Assembly: GCF_000633455.1 (NCBI RefSeq)
Contig: NZ_AYMG01000026.1
Coordinates: 1 to 64,000 of the forward strand
Source of the DNA: Pedobacter jeongneungensis
GTDB lineage: Bacteria; Bacteroidota; Bacteroidia; Sphingobacteriales; Sphingobacteriaceae
Length of the DNA stretch: 64,000 bases
Reading direction: 5' to 3'
Position 1 is the first letter of the stretch. Every line of letters starts with the position of its first letter. Below are positions 19,512 to 28,723 of the stretch, piece after piece. The position numbers were made by a program, and so were the translations under genes. The notes below the pieces were generated by a model. The model had not been told where the DNA came from, did no database searches, and was given only the letters and a program-made list of their open reading frames with translations.

Positions 19512-21074
19512 ATGAAAACATTAAATTATAAATCAATCCTATCGCAAATTGCAATGACCCTGATGTGCATCATGATGTTGGCATGCAAAAAAGACGAACC
19601 AGAAGAAATTACCAAAGCCGAAGGTACATTGGTTAAACCTAATTATAACAGAAGTACCATGTTCAGAAACCCGTTAAACGGCTGGGTGATGTATGGTTCA
19701 GGTTCTGGTTCAGCCAGCTATTGGGACACCGAGTACTATGTGCCGGATCTTGGGAAAAAAGTAAAAGCCATAGATTATGCCTCCGCTTGCTACATCCGTA
19801 CGAGTTGGGCTACATTTAACCCGGCCAACGGCGTTTATGCCTGGAGAGATCCAAACACAACCATTTATAAAATGATCAAAGCAGCAAACGATAAAGGTTT
19901 GCCCATTGCTTTCCGTTTTGTGGCCGATGGGCAGGATCAGGGCCTGAACACACCGCAATTTGTGATTGATGCAGGTGCCAAATATTACCTGGCAGATAGT
20001 AAATTTCCAGATCGCAAATCTCCATATCCACAAGACCCGGTTTTTCAGCAATACTATGCCAAATTTATTCAGGCGCTGGCCGAAGATTTCAATGATCCGA
20101 AGCGTACATCGTTTATTGATGGTTATGGACTTGGGAAATGGGGAGAGGGGCACGGTGTGATATATGAAGATCCCAATACTGCTACGGTGGCCAATACCGA
20201 AAAATATAAAACAGAAGTAATGGACTGGATTACAACTTTATATGCCAGGTATTTTACCAAGGTACCTTTGATTATGACTTATCATCGTTTAATTGCAGAT
20301 CCGGCCAGTGGTGGTTCGGTTAATGCCAACAGCACCCGTTTACTGGAAATGGCGATCAACAAGGGATATAGTCTTCGTCAGGATGCATTCGGAATGACAG
20401 ATTATTATCAAACCTGGGAAAAGAATTTTGCAAAAACCTGGAATTTTAAACGTCCGGTGATTATGGAGGGTGGATGGATTACCAGCGGCACACACCGTTA
20501 CTGGATCGATCCGAGTGGTAAATACAGGGAGGGGCATCCGGAAGACGTACGCCAGGGCGAGTTTGATTCATCAGCCGAAGCCTGCGTGAACATGATGGAT
20601 TTCCGAATTGGCGATATCGAATCCTGGTTCTCAAAGGCTTTCAACCTCACTCAGCGTTTCATCTCTGAAGGTGGATATCGCTTGTACCCGGATCAGGTAT
20701 ATCTGCCCGAAAAGATAAACAGCGGGAGCGAAACTACCATTACACACCGTTGGAGAAATATGGGCTGGGGCTACTTTCCAAACAATATTCCGCAGTGGAA
20801 TTTCAAATACAAAGTGGCTTTTGCACTCCTTGATGGCAGTAATAACGTGAAGAAAGTTTTTCTTGATGCCAATGCTGAGCCTTCAACCTGGCTGAAAAAC
20901 AACCCTGCCAGATATGAATTGAAGGCAACAGTAGGGGTTCCTGCCGGAAGTTATACATGGGCGGTAGCCATTGTTGATACCACAAAAGAAAATCAACCAG
21001 GGATAAAACTTGCTGTAAATGGCGATCTAACCCCTACAGGATGGCTGAAACTCATGGATGTAGCTGTTCAATAA
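19512..21074 (+). CDS. DUF4832/DUF4874-type surface lipoprotein, putative glycosidase
   Basis: 520 residues with a lipoprotein signal ending MMLAC (Cys25) followed by KKDEPEE, which matches the Lys-plus-acidic export signal that places Bacteroidota lipoproteins on the cell surface. The body looks like a TIM barrel (YASACYIRTSWATFNP, GLPIAFRFVADG, DAFGMTDYY) followed by a C-terminal beta-sandwich (THRWRNMGWGYFPNN, GSYTWAVAIVD). Glu212 in GKWGEGHG and Glu319 in IMEGGW are placed like a retaining-enzyme pair and are both kept in the paralogue at 41792. I know of no biochemical assignment for this architecture. Last gene of transcript 2. Endo-acting surface hydrolase is an inference. Confidence 0.6.
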   Translation: MKTLNYKSILSQIAMTLMCIMMLACKKDEPEEITKAEGTLVKPNYNRSTMFRNPLNGWVMYGSGSGSASYWDTEYYVPDLGKKVKAIDYASACYIRTSWATFNPANGVYAWRDPNTTIYKMIKAANDKGLPIAFRFVADGQDQGLNTPQFVIDAGAKYYLADSKFPDRKSPYPQDPVFQQYYAKFIQALAEDFNDPKRTSFIDGYGLGKWGEGHGVIYEDPNTATVANTEKYKTEVMDWITTLYARYFTKVPLIMTYHRLIADPASGGSVNANSTRLLEMAINKGYSLRQDAFGMTDYYQTWEKNFAKTWNFKRPVIMEGGWITSGTHRYWIDPSGKYREGHPEDVRQGEFDSSAEACVNMMDFRIGDIESWFSKAFNLTQRFISEGGYRLYPDQVYLPEKINSGSETTITHRWRNMGWGYFPNNIPQWNFKYKVAFALLDGSNNVKKVFLDANAEPSTWLKNNPARYELKATVGVPAGSYTWAVAIVDTTKENQPGIKLAVNGDLTPTGWLKLMDVAVQ

Positions 21075-21116
21075 CCGCAGTTTAAAGGAGGATGTATCAT
21101 AAAGATCGGGACAAGT

Positions 21117-21159
21117 TGTCGAAGACCCTGTTTTAAATGTCTGAAAAGGCATTTCGACA
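21117..21159. repeat. REP-like inverted repeat between PUL transcript 2 and the sensor gene
   Basis: TGTCGAA at 21117-21123 is the reverse complement of TTCGACA at 21153-21159, and the right arm continues as GGCTCAAGGTGACA. Sequences of the form TTCGACAGGCTCA..TGACA are familiar as scattered intergenic repeats in Bacteroidota genomes. It may also serve as the 3' end of transcript 2, although no T-tract follows. The rest of the 283-bp gap up to the sensor gene is AT-rich, with no operator of the GTACAAAA type. Confidence 0.45.
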
Positions 21160-21357
21160 GGCTCAAGGTGACAAATCCAGAATGAATTACAAATTATGAT
21201 ACGGCTTCTTAACCGTTGGCGATTATAGTGCGGATCTTAGCTGAATCCAATAAGCTATTGAGATAAAATAAAATAGAAATCGAAATAAATTTATAGATAA
21301 AAAATTTTAATGGTAATTTCAAATTCAAGACTTTACCTGCTTCTGCTTTTTGACCTT

Positions 21358-24300
21358 ATGGATATCCGGAAAATCTCTTATTTGCTATTTTGTTGCTGTG
21401 CATTTCTGCTTAAAAGTGCGGCTGCAATTGATATTTCCAGGTATCGGTTTCATGTGATGCCCGAAACATCGTATTACGGAGGTATTCAGAGCATCACCAA
21501 AGATAGTTTGGGGAGAATCTGGTATACTGGGCCGGATGCTGTTTTTATGTATGATGGAAACAGTTTTTATCAGTTGAATGAATTGGCCTCAAAGAGCAAT
21601 CCCAAGGTAAAATGGGCTTACGGTTCTCTGGTAACCGATAAGAAGGGGGGATTGTTTTTGGCCACCAATCACGGTTTGTTAAAGTTTAACTATGAGCAGT
21701 TTAATTTTGATTTGATTCTCCCGGGAAAAATCCGTTCCATCTGTCTCCATAACGACGGTAATGTTTACATGCTCTCTGGCGACAGCCTGTTTATATACGA
21801 TCGGGAAAAAAGGGTTTCTAAAAAAATCAAGCTTCCTACCAGCAAGTATTTCAATAGTGTGATCAGCCTGAAGGGAAATATTTATCTCTCTCAGGAAAAT
21901 TTACTGTACAAGTTCAATACCAGAACAGCACGCTTTGCAGTTTTTGCCAATCTGGGACAAACCTCCTTTGTGGTGAACGATGCAGTGGCCTATCAGGGCG
22001 ATTACTATTTTCTTACCCAACGGGGAGGTATTTTCGTAACCGATGCGAAAGGTGTAGTTAAGAAAAATATTTCAATAGCTGCTGCGGGTAACCAAACCAC
22101 TATGGCCAAAAAAATCTTTATTGACCAGGTGGGTATGATGTGGGTAGCCACACAGTCAGGACTGCTGCTTTATGATCCGCAAACCCAAATCAGCAAGCTG
22201 CTTAAAATGAATCTGAACGATGCCTTTTCGCTGCCAAATAACTCTATCTGGACCATTTACGGTGACCCAGATCAGGGCGCCTGGATTGGCACTTATGGCG
22301 GAAAGATTGCTTATTGTTCACTTTATGATGCTTATGTTCGTTATTTTACACCCAGCCTTGGCGGACTTAACCACCCGGTGGTAAGTGGTTTTCAGGAAGA
22401 TGATCTGGGCAATGTTTGGATTGCTACAGAGGGCGGTGGGCTCAACTATTGGAACCGGAAGGATGATACTTTTCGCCATTTTACCAAGTCAGAAGCCAAC
22501 TCCATCAATTCTAACATGGTTAAGCGCCTAAAATTTGATCCCGAGCGAAAAAACTTATTTATTTCTTCTTTCAACGGAGGAATTTCTGCATATGAAATGG
22601 CTACAAAGCGTTTCAGTAACCTCAACATCCTTTTTCCCGGAAATAAACAGCCTTTAACCGTGTATGATTTTGTTCGCGATGCCGAAGGTACCTGGTGGAT
22701 GACGGATCCCGATAAAAACTTTTTCCACCGGAAGAAAAGCCAGGCCGATGCAGAGACTGAGATTGTTAAACTTATCGGGGAAAATGGCCAGGCTTTAGAT
22801 GTAGAAATCGAGGCGATTTCGCTCGATCAGCAACAAAATCTTCGTCTGGTTAGCCATCAGGGCCTGTATATTGCAGATCCCAAAACGCTTAAAGTAATGC
22901 GTCATTACGTGATCAAGAATGGCCCTTATTCGGTAAATCACCTTTGCAGCTATTATGAAGCATCAAACGGCGACCTTTGGCTCGGTACTTCAGGAAGGGG
23001 TGTCAATATTTTAAAGAAGGACGGGCGCTACCTTAATTTTAACAGTACCAATGGTTTTCCTCCTAAAATCGTTTTTGGTATTCTTGAAGATGATGTTTCA
23101 GGAAATATTTGGTTCAGCACCAATGAAGGGCTGTACTTTTTCGGTCAGAAAGCTCAAAAGTTTGAAAAAGCCAGGTTTTATAACGCAAACAGTTGTGGCT
23201 CCTTTTATTTAAGGTCGGCCTACAAAACCAAAAATGGAGAGATGTTATTTGGAGGTACAAACGGCTTTTTGCTTTTTGATCCGCAATACCTCAATAAAAA
23301 CTTACAAAAGCCAAGGGTGTTTTTTACCAGCTTGTTAATCAACAATCAACAGGTAAACAATGTCTCCAAAGATTCTCCATTAACCAAAGATATTTCTACG
23401 CTAAGCAATCACAAGGAGGGAAGGATTTCACTTTCCAGTAATCAGTCAAATATTGAAATCCGTTTTTCGTCAAACAGCTATTTATCCGCAGATAAAAATC
23501 AGTTTTCGTATCGCATGGTTGGCTTAAGTGATAAGTGGCTTAAAATGAATACCAGTCAACATGCTGTTCAGTTTTTCAATTTGCCGAGCGGAGATTACAT
23601 CTTTGAGATCAAGGCCTCTAATAATGACGGGCTCTGGGGTAACGAGATTTCGAGACTTTACTTTCATGTAAATCCACCGTTTTTCTTGTCCTGGTGGGCC
23701 TATTCCATCTATACTTTAATTGGTCTGGGACTCTTGTTTTTCATCATGCGTTATTATACCAATAAGAAGGTTTTCAAGGAACGATTGGCTTTAGAAGCGC
23801 TGAAAGAACAGAATATGCGGGATTTAAACCAAGCAAGGACAGATTTTTTTACTAATATTTCCCATGATCTGAAAACCCCACTCACCCTGGTACTCGAACC
23901 ACTGAAGCAGCTAAAAGAAACTGTTCAGAAAAATGACCATGCAACAGGCTATATGCAATTAATTGAGAAGAATGTTGCCCGCATACACCGTACAATCAGT
24001 CAATTGCTGCGTTTTAGGGAGATTGAAAGTCAGAAGGTAACCTTAAATCCTCAGGTTGGCGATTTTATCAGTTTTGTACATGATGTTTTTGGCCTTTTTG
24101 AGCTCTATGCGAACAAAAAGGAAATAGAAACCAATATGACCGCCCATGAAGACCATTTATATGTGGCCTTTGATTATGATATTATTGAAAAGATTTTAAC
24201 CAATCTTTTCTCCAATGCCTTAAAATATACCTCAAACAAGGGCTATGTGGGCGTAAGGATTTATCAATCTACGGCCGAAGAACAGTTACGGTTAGGTGTT

Positions 24301-25443
24301 GCGCCAAATCACCAGGAATGTGAATATATCTCTGTAGAGGTATTAAACACCAGTATCGGGTTTTCCGAAGAGCAGATTGCATCGTTATTTACATCCTTTA
24401 ACCGATTATCCTCTTATCGCCCCACATTTGAAGAAAGCTCGGGACTTGGCCTTGCCATTGTGAAGGAACTCGTAGATGCCATTGAAGGAGAAATCTGGAT
24501 GGTGAATAAAACCAATAAGGTTTCTTTTACCATGATGCTGCCGCTTAAAAAAGAAGCCGGCTCCGGAGATATGCAGTCGAACGTATACGATTATACCATC
24601 TCAGAAATTGATGATATCCTTTTAGAAGCCGAGGAACCCGATCATTCACTAAAGAATGTGAGGAAATCTACCAGCATTTTATTAATTGATGATGATCCAA
24701 ACCTGCGAAACTATCTGGAACGCCGACTATCGGAAAAGTATAATGTATACTTAGCCAGCGATGGTATGGAGGGCATTATTAAAGCTGAAAAAATCTATCC
24801 TCAATTGATTATTACCGATCTGGTGATGCCTAATACCAATGGATTTGAGGTATGCAGTCATTTGCGGCAGAACTTTAAAACCAGCCACATTCCCATCGTA
24901 ATGATTTCGGGTATGGGCGATGTACACCAGAATAAAACCAAGGCGCTGGAACATGGGGCAACAGTTTTTATCGATAAACCTTTTGAAGTAGAATACCTTA
25001 TTCAGCAGATTGATACCATCTTGAAGAATCAGCAAGAGATGAGGGAAATGTACAGCAAGCGGCTGGTAGTCGATCCTTCTAATGTGACCATTACTTCTAT
25101 GGATGAGGAATTGCTGATTAAGGCCATGAAGTTTATTGAGCAGAACATGGCCAATCCGAATTATTCAGTAGACGATTTTGTGTCTGATATGAACACTGGA
25201 AGAACAATTCTCTACCAAAAGATTAATGATATTGTGGGCATGTCTATCAAAGAATTTATTTTAAACATCAGACTTAAAAGAAGTGCCTATTTGCTGGAAC
25301 ATGCAGATTTAACAGTGGCCGAAGTGGCTTATCAAACCGGGTTTAATAACGCCAAATATTTTAGTGTTTGCTTCAAAAAACAATTTGAAACCAGCCCGTC
25401 TGAATATAAAAAGCGCTATAGTTCAGAGAATAATGCCGTTTAA
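21358..25443 (+). CDS. Hybrid two-component system sensor/AraC regulator (HTCS)
   Basis: One-protein signalling system of 1361 residues from this start, chosen because it gives a clean signal peptide (MDIRKISYLLFCCCAF to KSAAA). An in-frame ATG at 21310 would add 16 residues. Order: two periplasmic seven-bladed propellers (ITKDSLGRIWYTG-type repeats), a Y_Y_Y domain near 700-770, one membrane span (about 775-795), histidine kinase HisKA with His836 in ISHDLKTP, an ATPase domain (SSGLGLAIVKEL), a receiver with acidic Asp1111-1113 and phospho-acceptor Asp1154 in ITDLVMP, and an AraC-type DNA-binding domain to the end. Expected to bind an oligosaccharide signal and activate the four GTACAAAA operators. 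It lacks such an operator itself. Confidence 0.95.
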   Translation: MDIRKISYLLFCCCAFLLKSAAAIDISRYRFHVMPETSYYGGIQSITKDSLGRIWYTGPDAVFMYDGNSFYQLNELASKSNPKVKWAYGSLVTDKKGGLFLATNHGLLKFNYEQFNFDLILPGKIRSICLHNDGNVYMLSGDSLFIYDREKRVSKKIKLPTSKYFNSVISLKGNIYLSQENLLYKFNTRTARFAVFANLGQTSFVVNDAVAYQGDYYFLTQRGGIFVTDAKGVVKKNISIAAAGNQTTMAKKIFIDQVGMMWVATQSGLLLYDPQTQISKLLKMNLNDAFSLPNNSIWTIYGDPDQGAWIGTYGGKIAYCSLYDAYVRYFTPSLGGLNHPVVSGFQEDDLGNVWIATEGGGLNYWNRKDDTFRHFTKSEANSINSNMVKRLKFDPERKNLFISSFNGGISAYEMATKRFSNLNILFPGNKQPLTVYDFVRDAEGTWWMTDPDKNFFHRKKSQADAETEIVKLIGENGQALDVEIEAISLDQQQNLRLVSHQGLYIADPKTLKVMRHYVIKNGPYSVNHLCSYYEASNGDLWLGTSGRGVNILKKDGRYLNFNSTNGFPPKIVFGILEDDVSGNIWFSTNEGLYFFGQKAQKFEKARFYNANSCGSFYLRSAYKTKNGEMLFGGTNGFLLFDPQYLNKNLQKPRVFFTSLLINNQQVNNVSKDSPLTKDISTLSNHKEGRISLSSNQSNIEIRFSSNSYLSADKNQFSYRMVGLSDKWLKMNTSQHAVQFFNLPSGDYIFEIKASNNDGLWGNEISRLYFHVNPPFFLSWWAYSIYTLIGLGLLFFIMRYYTNKKVFKERLALEALKEQNMRDLNQARTDFFTNISHDLKTPLTLVLEPLKQLKETVQKNDHATGYMQLIEKNVARIHRTISQLLRFREIESQKVTLNPQVGDFISFVHDVFGLFELYANKKEIETNMTAHEDHLYVAFDYDIIEKILTNLFSNALKYTSNKGYVGVRIYQSTAEEQLRLGVAPNHQECEYISVEVLNTSIGFSEEQIASLFTSFNRLSSYRPTFEESSGLGLAIVKELVDAIEGEIWMVNKTNKVSFTMMLPLKKEAGSGDMQSNVYDYTISEIDDILLEAEEPDHSLKNVRKSTSILLIDDDPNLRNYLERRLSEKYNVYLASDGMEGIIKAEKIYPQLIITDLVMPNTNGFEVCSHLRQNFKTSHIPIVMISGMGDVHQNKTKALEHGATVFIDKPFEVEYLIQQIDTILKNQQEMREMYSKRLVVDPSNVTITSMDEELLIKAMKFIEQNMANPNYSVDDFVSDMNTGRTILYQKINDIVGMSIKEFILNIRLKRSAYLLEHADLTVAEVAYQTGFNNAKYFSVCFKKQFETSPSEYKKRYSSENNAV

Positions 25444-25514
25444 TAAACTCATACCGGGTATGCACCCTGCCAATAGCGGTTACTAAGCCGGTTTTAGTAT
25501 AAATCTATCTATAA

Positions 25515-25542
25515 AGGGGCCTATTGCATCATTGAAGCCCCT
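25515..25542 (+). other. Hairpin between HTCS and the lyase operon
   Basis: AGGGGC at 25515-25520 pairs with GCCCCT at 25537-25542 across a 16-base loop. No T-tract follows, so it is a weak terminator candidate. It may instead be an attenuation or processing site, since the lyase operon begins 22 bp downstream and lacks its own GTACAAAA operator. Confidence 0.35.
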
Positions 25543-25563
25543 ATCATTAACCAAATAAAACCC

Positions 25564-26676
25564 ATGAATCGTTTAAAAATTTTTCTTTTTATTTTATTGG
25601 CAACCGGCCTCTTGTGTGCCCTGCCAGGTCAGCAAGTCTTTGCCCAACATCAACTCAAGGGGATGCATCCGCAACAACAGATTGATTTTGTTAAAAAACA
25701 GCTCAAAGCCAAAAAAGAGCCTTATTTATCAGCCTATAAGGCCTTGTTAATCCAGGCAGATTCAGCCCTGCTGGTGACCCAACATGCGGTAGAAGACTTC
25801 AGTATTCCGGGATTTTATGCAGATAAGGAAACACATCGCCGAACTTCCCGGGCACTCCAGGTTGATGGGTTTTCGGCTTATAGTTGTGCCTTAGCTTATC
25901 AGTTGAGTGGGAAAACCAAATATGCAGATAAAGCTGTTTATTTCCTGAATGCCTGGGCGTCTGTTAATAAAAAGTATTCTCAACTGGATGGTTCACTGGT
26001 GATGTCCTATTCTGGTACCACCTTAATGATCAGCGCAGATTTGCTTAAGGGTTATAAAAGATGGCAGCCCAAGGATGTTACGCAGTTTAAATGGTGGACT
26101 AAAAATGTATTTCGTGCTGCTGCAAACAGCATCCGGTATCGGAACAACAACTCGGGCGATTGGTCTCGTTTGGCCTCTATCCTGGCCGACACCTATCTGG
26201 AAGACCAGGAAGATATGCAACAAAACATCACTTTGATTAAAAAGGATCTTTTCGATAAGATTGCAGCAGATGGCCACCTGGTTGAAGAAGTAAAGCGCCA
26301 GGGAAAAGGCATTTGGTATACTTACTTCTCTTTAGCACCACTTACAGCATCCAGCTGGATAATTTATAATCAGACGGGAGAAAACCTTTTTGAGGCCTCG
26401 CGAGATGGGGCATCATTTAAAAAGGCGCTCGATTATTTGTTGTACTACAATCAACACCCTGAAGAGTGGAAATTTTTCAAAAATCCGGATACAGGCTCCG
26501 TTCATACCATAACAGGCTTCTGGCCGGCCAACCTGCTGGAGGCGATGAATGGAATTTACCCTTCACAACAATTTGATGATTTTCTGGCACCATATCGGCC
26601 AATTATGTATACCACACACGATTACGCCTGGACATTCCCAACCCTTATGCCTTTACGTTTAAATGGATATCAATAA
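25564..26676 (+). CDS. Alginate-lyase-superfamily polysaccharide lyase, secreted
   Basis: 370 residues with a signal peptide ending QQVFAQ. The alpha/alpha-toroid resembles Pfam Alginate_lyase proteins (PL5/PL38-like): ALQVDGFSAYSCALAY, YADKAVYFLNAWA, RYRNNNSGDWS (residues 192-201), HTITGFWPANLLEAM, YDYAWTFP-like ending. PL5 enzymes use an Asn-Asn-His motif. Here the aligned stretch reads NNNS (194-197), so the catalytic arrangement differs. PL38 members include glucuronan and alginate lyases, which would suit the GH88, GH105 and beta-glucuronidase genes in this locus. Exact PL family and substrate are inferred. First gene of a four-gene cluster. Confidence 0.65.
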   Translation: MNRLKIFLFILLATGLLCALPGQQVFAQHQLKGMHPQQQIDFVKKQLKAKKEPYLSAYKALLIQADSALLVTQHAVEDFSIPGFYADKETHRRTSRALQVDGFSAYSCALAYQLSGKTKYADKAVYFLNAWASVNKKYSQLDGSLVMSYSGTTLMISADLLKGYKRWQPKDVTQFKWWTKNVFRAAANSIRYRNNNSGDWSRLASILADTYLEDQEDMQQNITLIKKDLFDKIAADGHLVEEVKRQGKGIWYTYFSLAPLTASSWIIYNQTGENLFEASRDGASFKKALDYLLYYNQHPEEWKFFKNPDTGSVHTITGFWPANLLEAMNGIYPSQQFDDFLAPYRPIMYTTHDYAWTFPTLMPLRLNGYQ

Positions 26677-26686
26677 ATTATTCGCC

Positions 26687-27550
26687 ATGAAAAAACATTT
26701 ACGCCAAACTTTATTGTTGAGCTGTGCCATATGCATCGGTTTATCGGCAGGAGCCCAGCAAAAGAAATATCCTAAGCCTCCTGCACTCCTTGCCAATGGT
26801 TACAAATTGGTGTGGGCCGAAGAATTTAACAGCAATGGTGCACCCAATCCGGCTAACTGGACTTACGAGCTCGGATTTGAGCGCAATGAAGAATATCAAT
26901 GGTATCAACGGGAAAATGCATGGTATGAAAAGGGAAAACTAATCCTCGAGGCAAAAAGAGAAAAAAAGGCAAACCCTAATTTTAAGGAGGGAAGTAGCGA
27001 CTGGAAAAAGAAGAGGAGAGAAGCCGATTATACTTCTGCCAGCATCAAAACACAGGGCTTGCACAGCTGGCTTTACGGCAGGTTTGTAATGCGTGGCAAA
27101 ATTGATATCCGCGATGGCATTTGGCCAGCCTGGTGGACATTGGGAACTAAAGGATCCTGGCCAGCAACTGGTGAAATCGATATCATGGAATACTACCGGA
27201 AAAAGCTGCTCGCCAATATCGCCTTTATGGGGGCAGATCGAAAAGATGCCTGGTTTAGCACGGAGAAAAATATAGATTCCCTGGGTGGTCAGGCCTGGGC
27301 AGATCAATTTCACATTTGGCGAATGGATTGGGACGAAAACAGCATTGCGCTTTACGTAGATAACCAGCTTTTAAACAAGGTGTCATTAAACCAACTGGTT
27401 AACCAGAATGGTACCAATATTAATCCTTTTAAACAACCGCATTATATGTTACTCGACCTGGCAATAGGGGGTAAACAAGGGGGCGATCCCTCCAAAACTA
27501 CATTTCCAGCCAGGTTCGAAGTAGATTATGTAAGGGTTTATCAAAAATAA
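26687..27550 (+). CDS. GH16 endo-beta-glycanase, secreted
   Basis: Endo-acting retaining glycosidase of the GH16 jelly-roll family. The start at 26687 (MKKHLRQTLLLSC, cleaved after LSAGAQ) is preferred. An in-frame ATG at 26663 would add 8 residues and overlap the upstream stop. The catalytic strand GEIDIMEY carries Glu163, Asp165 and Glu168, the beta-bulge form seen in laminarinases and galactanases. Other GH16 marks are LVWAEEFN, YTSASIKTQG, GRFVMRGKI and WPAWWTLG. The family covers beta-1,3-glucans, mixed-linkage glucans and beta-galactans, so specificity is open. It lies 10 bp after the lyase gene. Confidence 0.88.
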   Translation: MKKHLRQTLLLSCAICIGLSAGAQQKKYPKPPALLANGYKLVWAEEFNSNGAPNPANWTYELGFERNEEYQWYQRENAWYEKGKLILEAKREKKANPNFKEGSSDWKKKRREADYTSASIKTQGLHSWLYGRFVMRGKIDIRDGIWPAWWTLGTKGSWPATGEIDIMEYYRKKLLANIAFMGADRKDAWFSTEKNIDSLGGQAWADQFHIWRMDWDENSIALYVDNQLLNKVSLNQLVNQNGTNINPFKQPHYMLLDLAIGGKQGGDPSKTTFPARFEVDYVRVYQK

Positions 27551-27561
27551 TCAATTAAGAA

Positions 27562-28713
27562 ATGAAAGATATGAATTTAAAACGCCTGCTTTTGATTTTA
27601 ATATTTAGTGGTTGTAGCGTACTTAGTGCCTTTTCCAGCCAGTCACCCGTAAAAAGGGATTCTATTTTGGAAAGTGCAAACATTTTTAAAACGATGCAGC
27701 GGGTGGCCGACTGGCAATTGAATACCTGGAAAAATAAAGGTTTTAATCATCGGAAAGCAGATTGGACCAATGGTGCTTGCTACACCGGTATTTTTGCGTT
27801 CGGTAACCTGAAGGGCAATGAACATTACCTGAAAACGCTGGTGGATATTGGCGATGAGCTAGGCTGGAATACCGGGCATTTGCGCTTTCATGCAGATGAC
27901 TATTGCGTAGGGCAAACTTATGCGCAACTCTACAGTAAATTCAAAAAGAAAAGAATGATTGCTCCTTTTATTTTGCAGGCCGATAGTATTATAAGTCAGC
28001 CACATGACGAACCGCTAAACTGGAAAAATAATATCCAAAAAAGAGAGTGGGCCTGGTGCGATGCGCTTTTCATGGGGCCTCCTTCACTGGCTTATCTGAG
28101 CACTGCTACTAAAGAAGAAAAGTATCTGAACACAGCAGTTAAGCTATGGTGGAAAACCACAGAATTTTTATACGACCCTACTGAAAAGCTGTTTTTTAGA
28201 GATGAGAGTTTCTTTACTAAAAGAGAGAAAAACGGACAGAAAATATTCTGGTCGAGAGGCAATGGATGGGTTTTGGCTGGCCTGGTAAGGGTGTTGGAGA
28301 ATATGCCGAAAAACCATCCCGATAGAAGTAAATCAATTCAGCTTTATAAGGATATGGTATCCAGGGTTGCCGGATTACAACAGGCAGATGGCAGCTGGCA
28401 TGCTTCATTACTGGATCCTGCGAGTTTCCCGGTTAAGGAGATGAGCGGTACCGGCTTTTTTTGTTATGCCATTGCCTGGGGCTTAAATCATGGAGTTTTA
28501 GAAAAGCAGCAATATCTTCCTATAGTAGAAAAATCATGGAAAGCCCTGGTATCTGCGGTTCATGAAGATGGTATGCTGGGTTACGTACAGCCAATAGGCG
28601 CAAGTCCGGATGCGGTAAATGCCAGTAGTACCGAGGTTTATGGCGTGGGCGCATTTTTGCTGGCAGGAACGCAATTGTTCGAATATCTGAGGAAGCCAAA
28701 ACAGGTAAATTAA
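27562..28713 (+). CDS. GH105 unsaturated uronyl hydrolase, secreted
   Basis: 383 residues with a signal peptide (start at 27562, or at Met4, 27571; cleavage near AFSSQ). The alpha/alpha-six-barrel shows GH105 (YteR/YesR-type) marks: TWKNKGFNHRKADWTNG, HADDYCVGQ, WCDALFMGPP with catalytic Asp167, WSRGNGWVLAGL and GTGFFCYAIAWG. It removes 4,5-unsaturated uronic acid from lyase products, typically unsaturated galacturonyl-rhamnose or related glucuronyl disaccharides. Together with the GH88 at 6095-7276 the locus has two different unsaturated-uronate hydrolases, suggesting two distinct lyase product ends. It lies 11 bp after the GH16 gene. Confidence 0.87.
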   Translation: MKDMNLKRLLLILIFSGCSVLSAFSSQSPVKRDSILESANIFKTMQRVADWQLNTWKNKGFNHRKADWTNGACYTGIFAFGNLKGNEHYLKTLVDIGDELGWNTGHLRFHADDYCVGQTYAQLYSKFKKKRMIAPFILQADSIISQPHDEPLNWKNNIQKREWAWCDALFMGPPSLAYLSTATKEEKYLNTAVKLWWKTTEFLYDPTEKLFFRDESFFTKREKNGQKIFWSRGNGWVLAGLVRVLENMPKNHPDRSKSIQLYKDMVSRVAGLQQADGSWHASLLDPASFPVKEMSGTGFFCYAIAWGLNHGVLEKQQYLPIVEKSWKALVSAVHEDGMLGYVQPIGASPDAVNASSTEVYGVGAFLLAGTQLFEYLRKPKQVN

Positions 28714-28723
28714 AATTATTAAT

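Noticed and set aside
21117-21159. Operator-like site for the sensor gene's own control
   Set aside because: It is an inverted, not direct, repeat and shares no GTACAAAA word with the four PUL operators.
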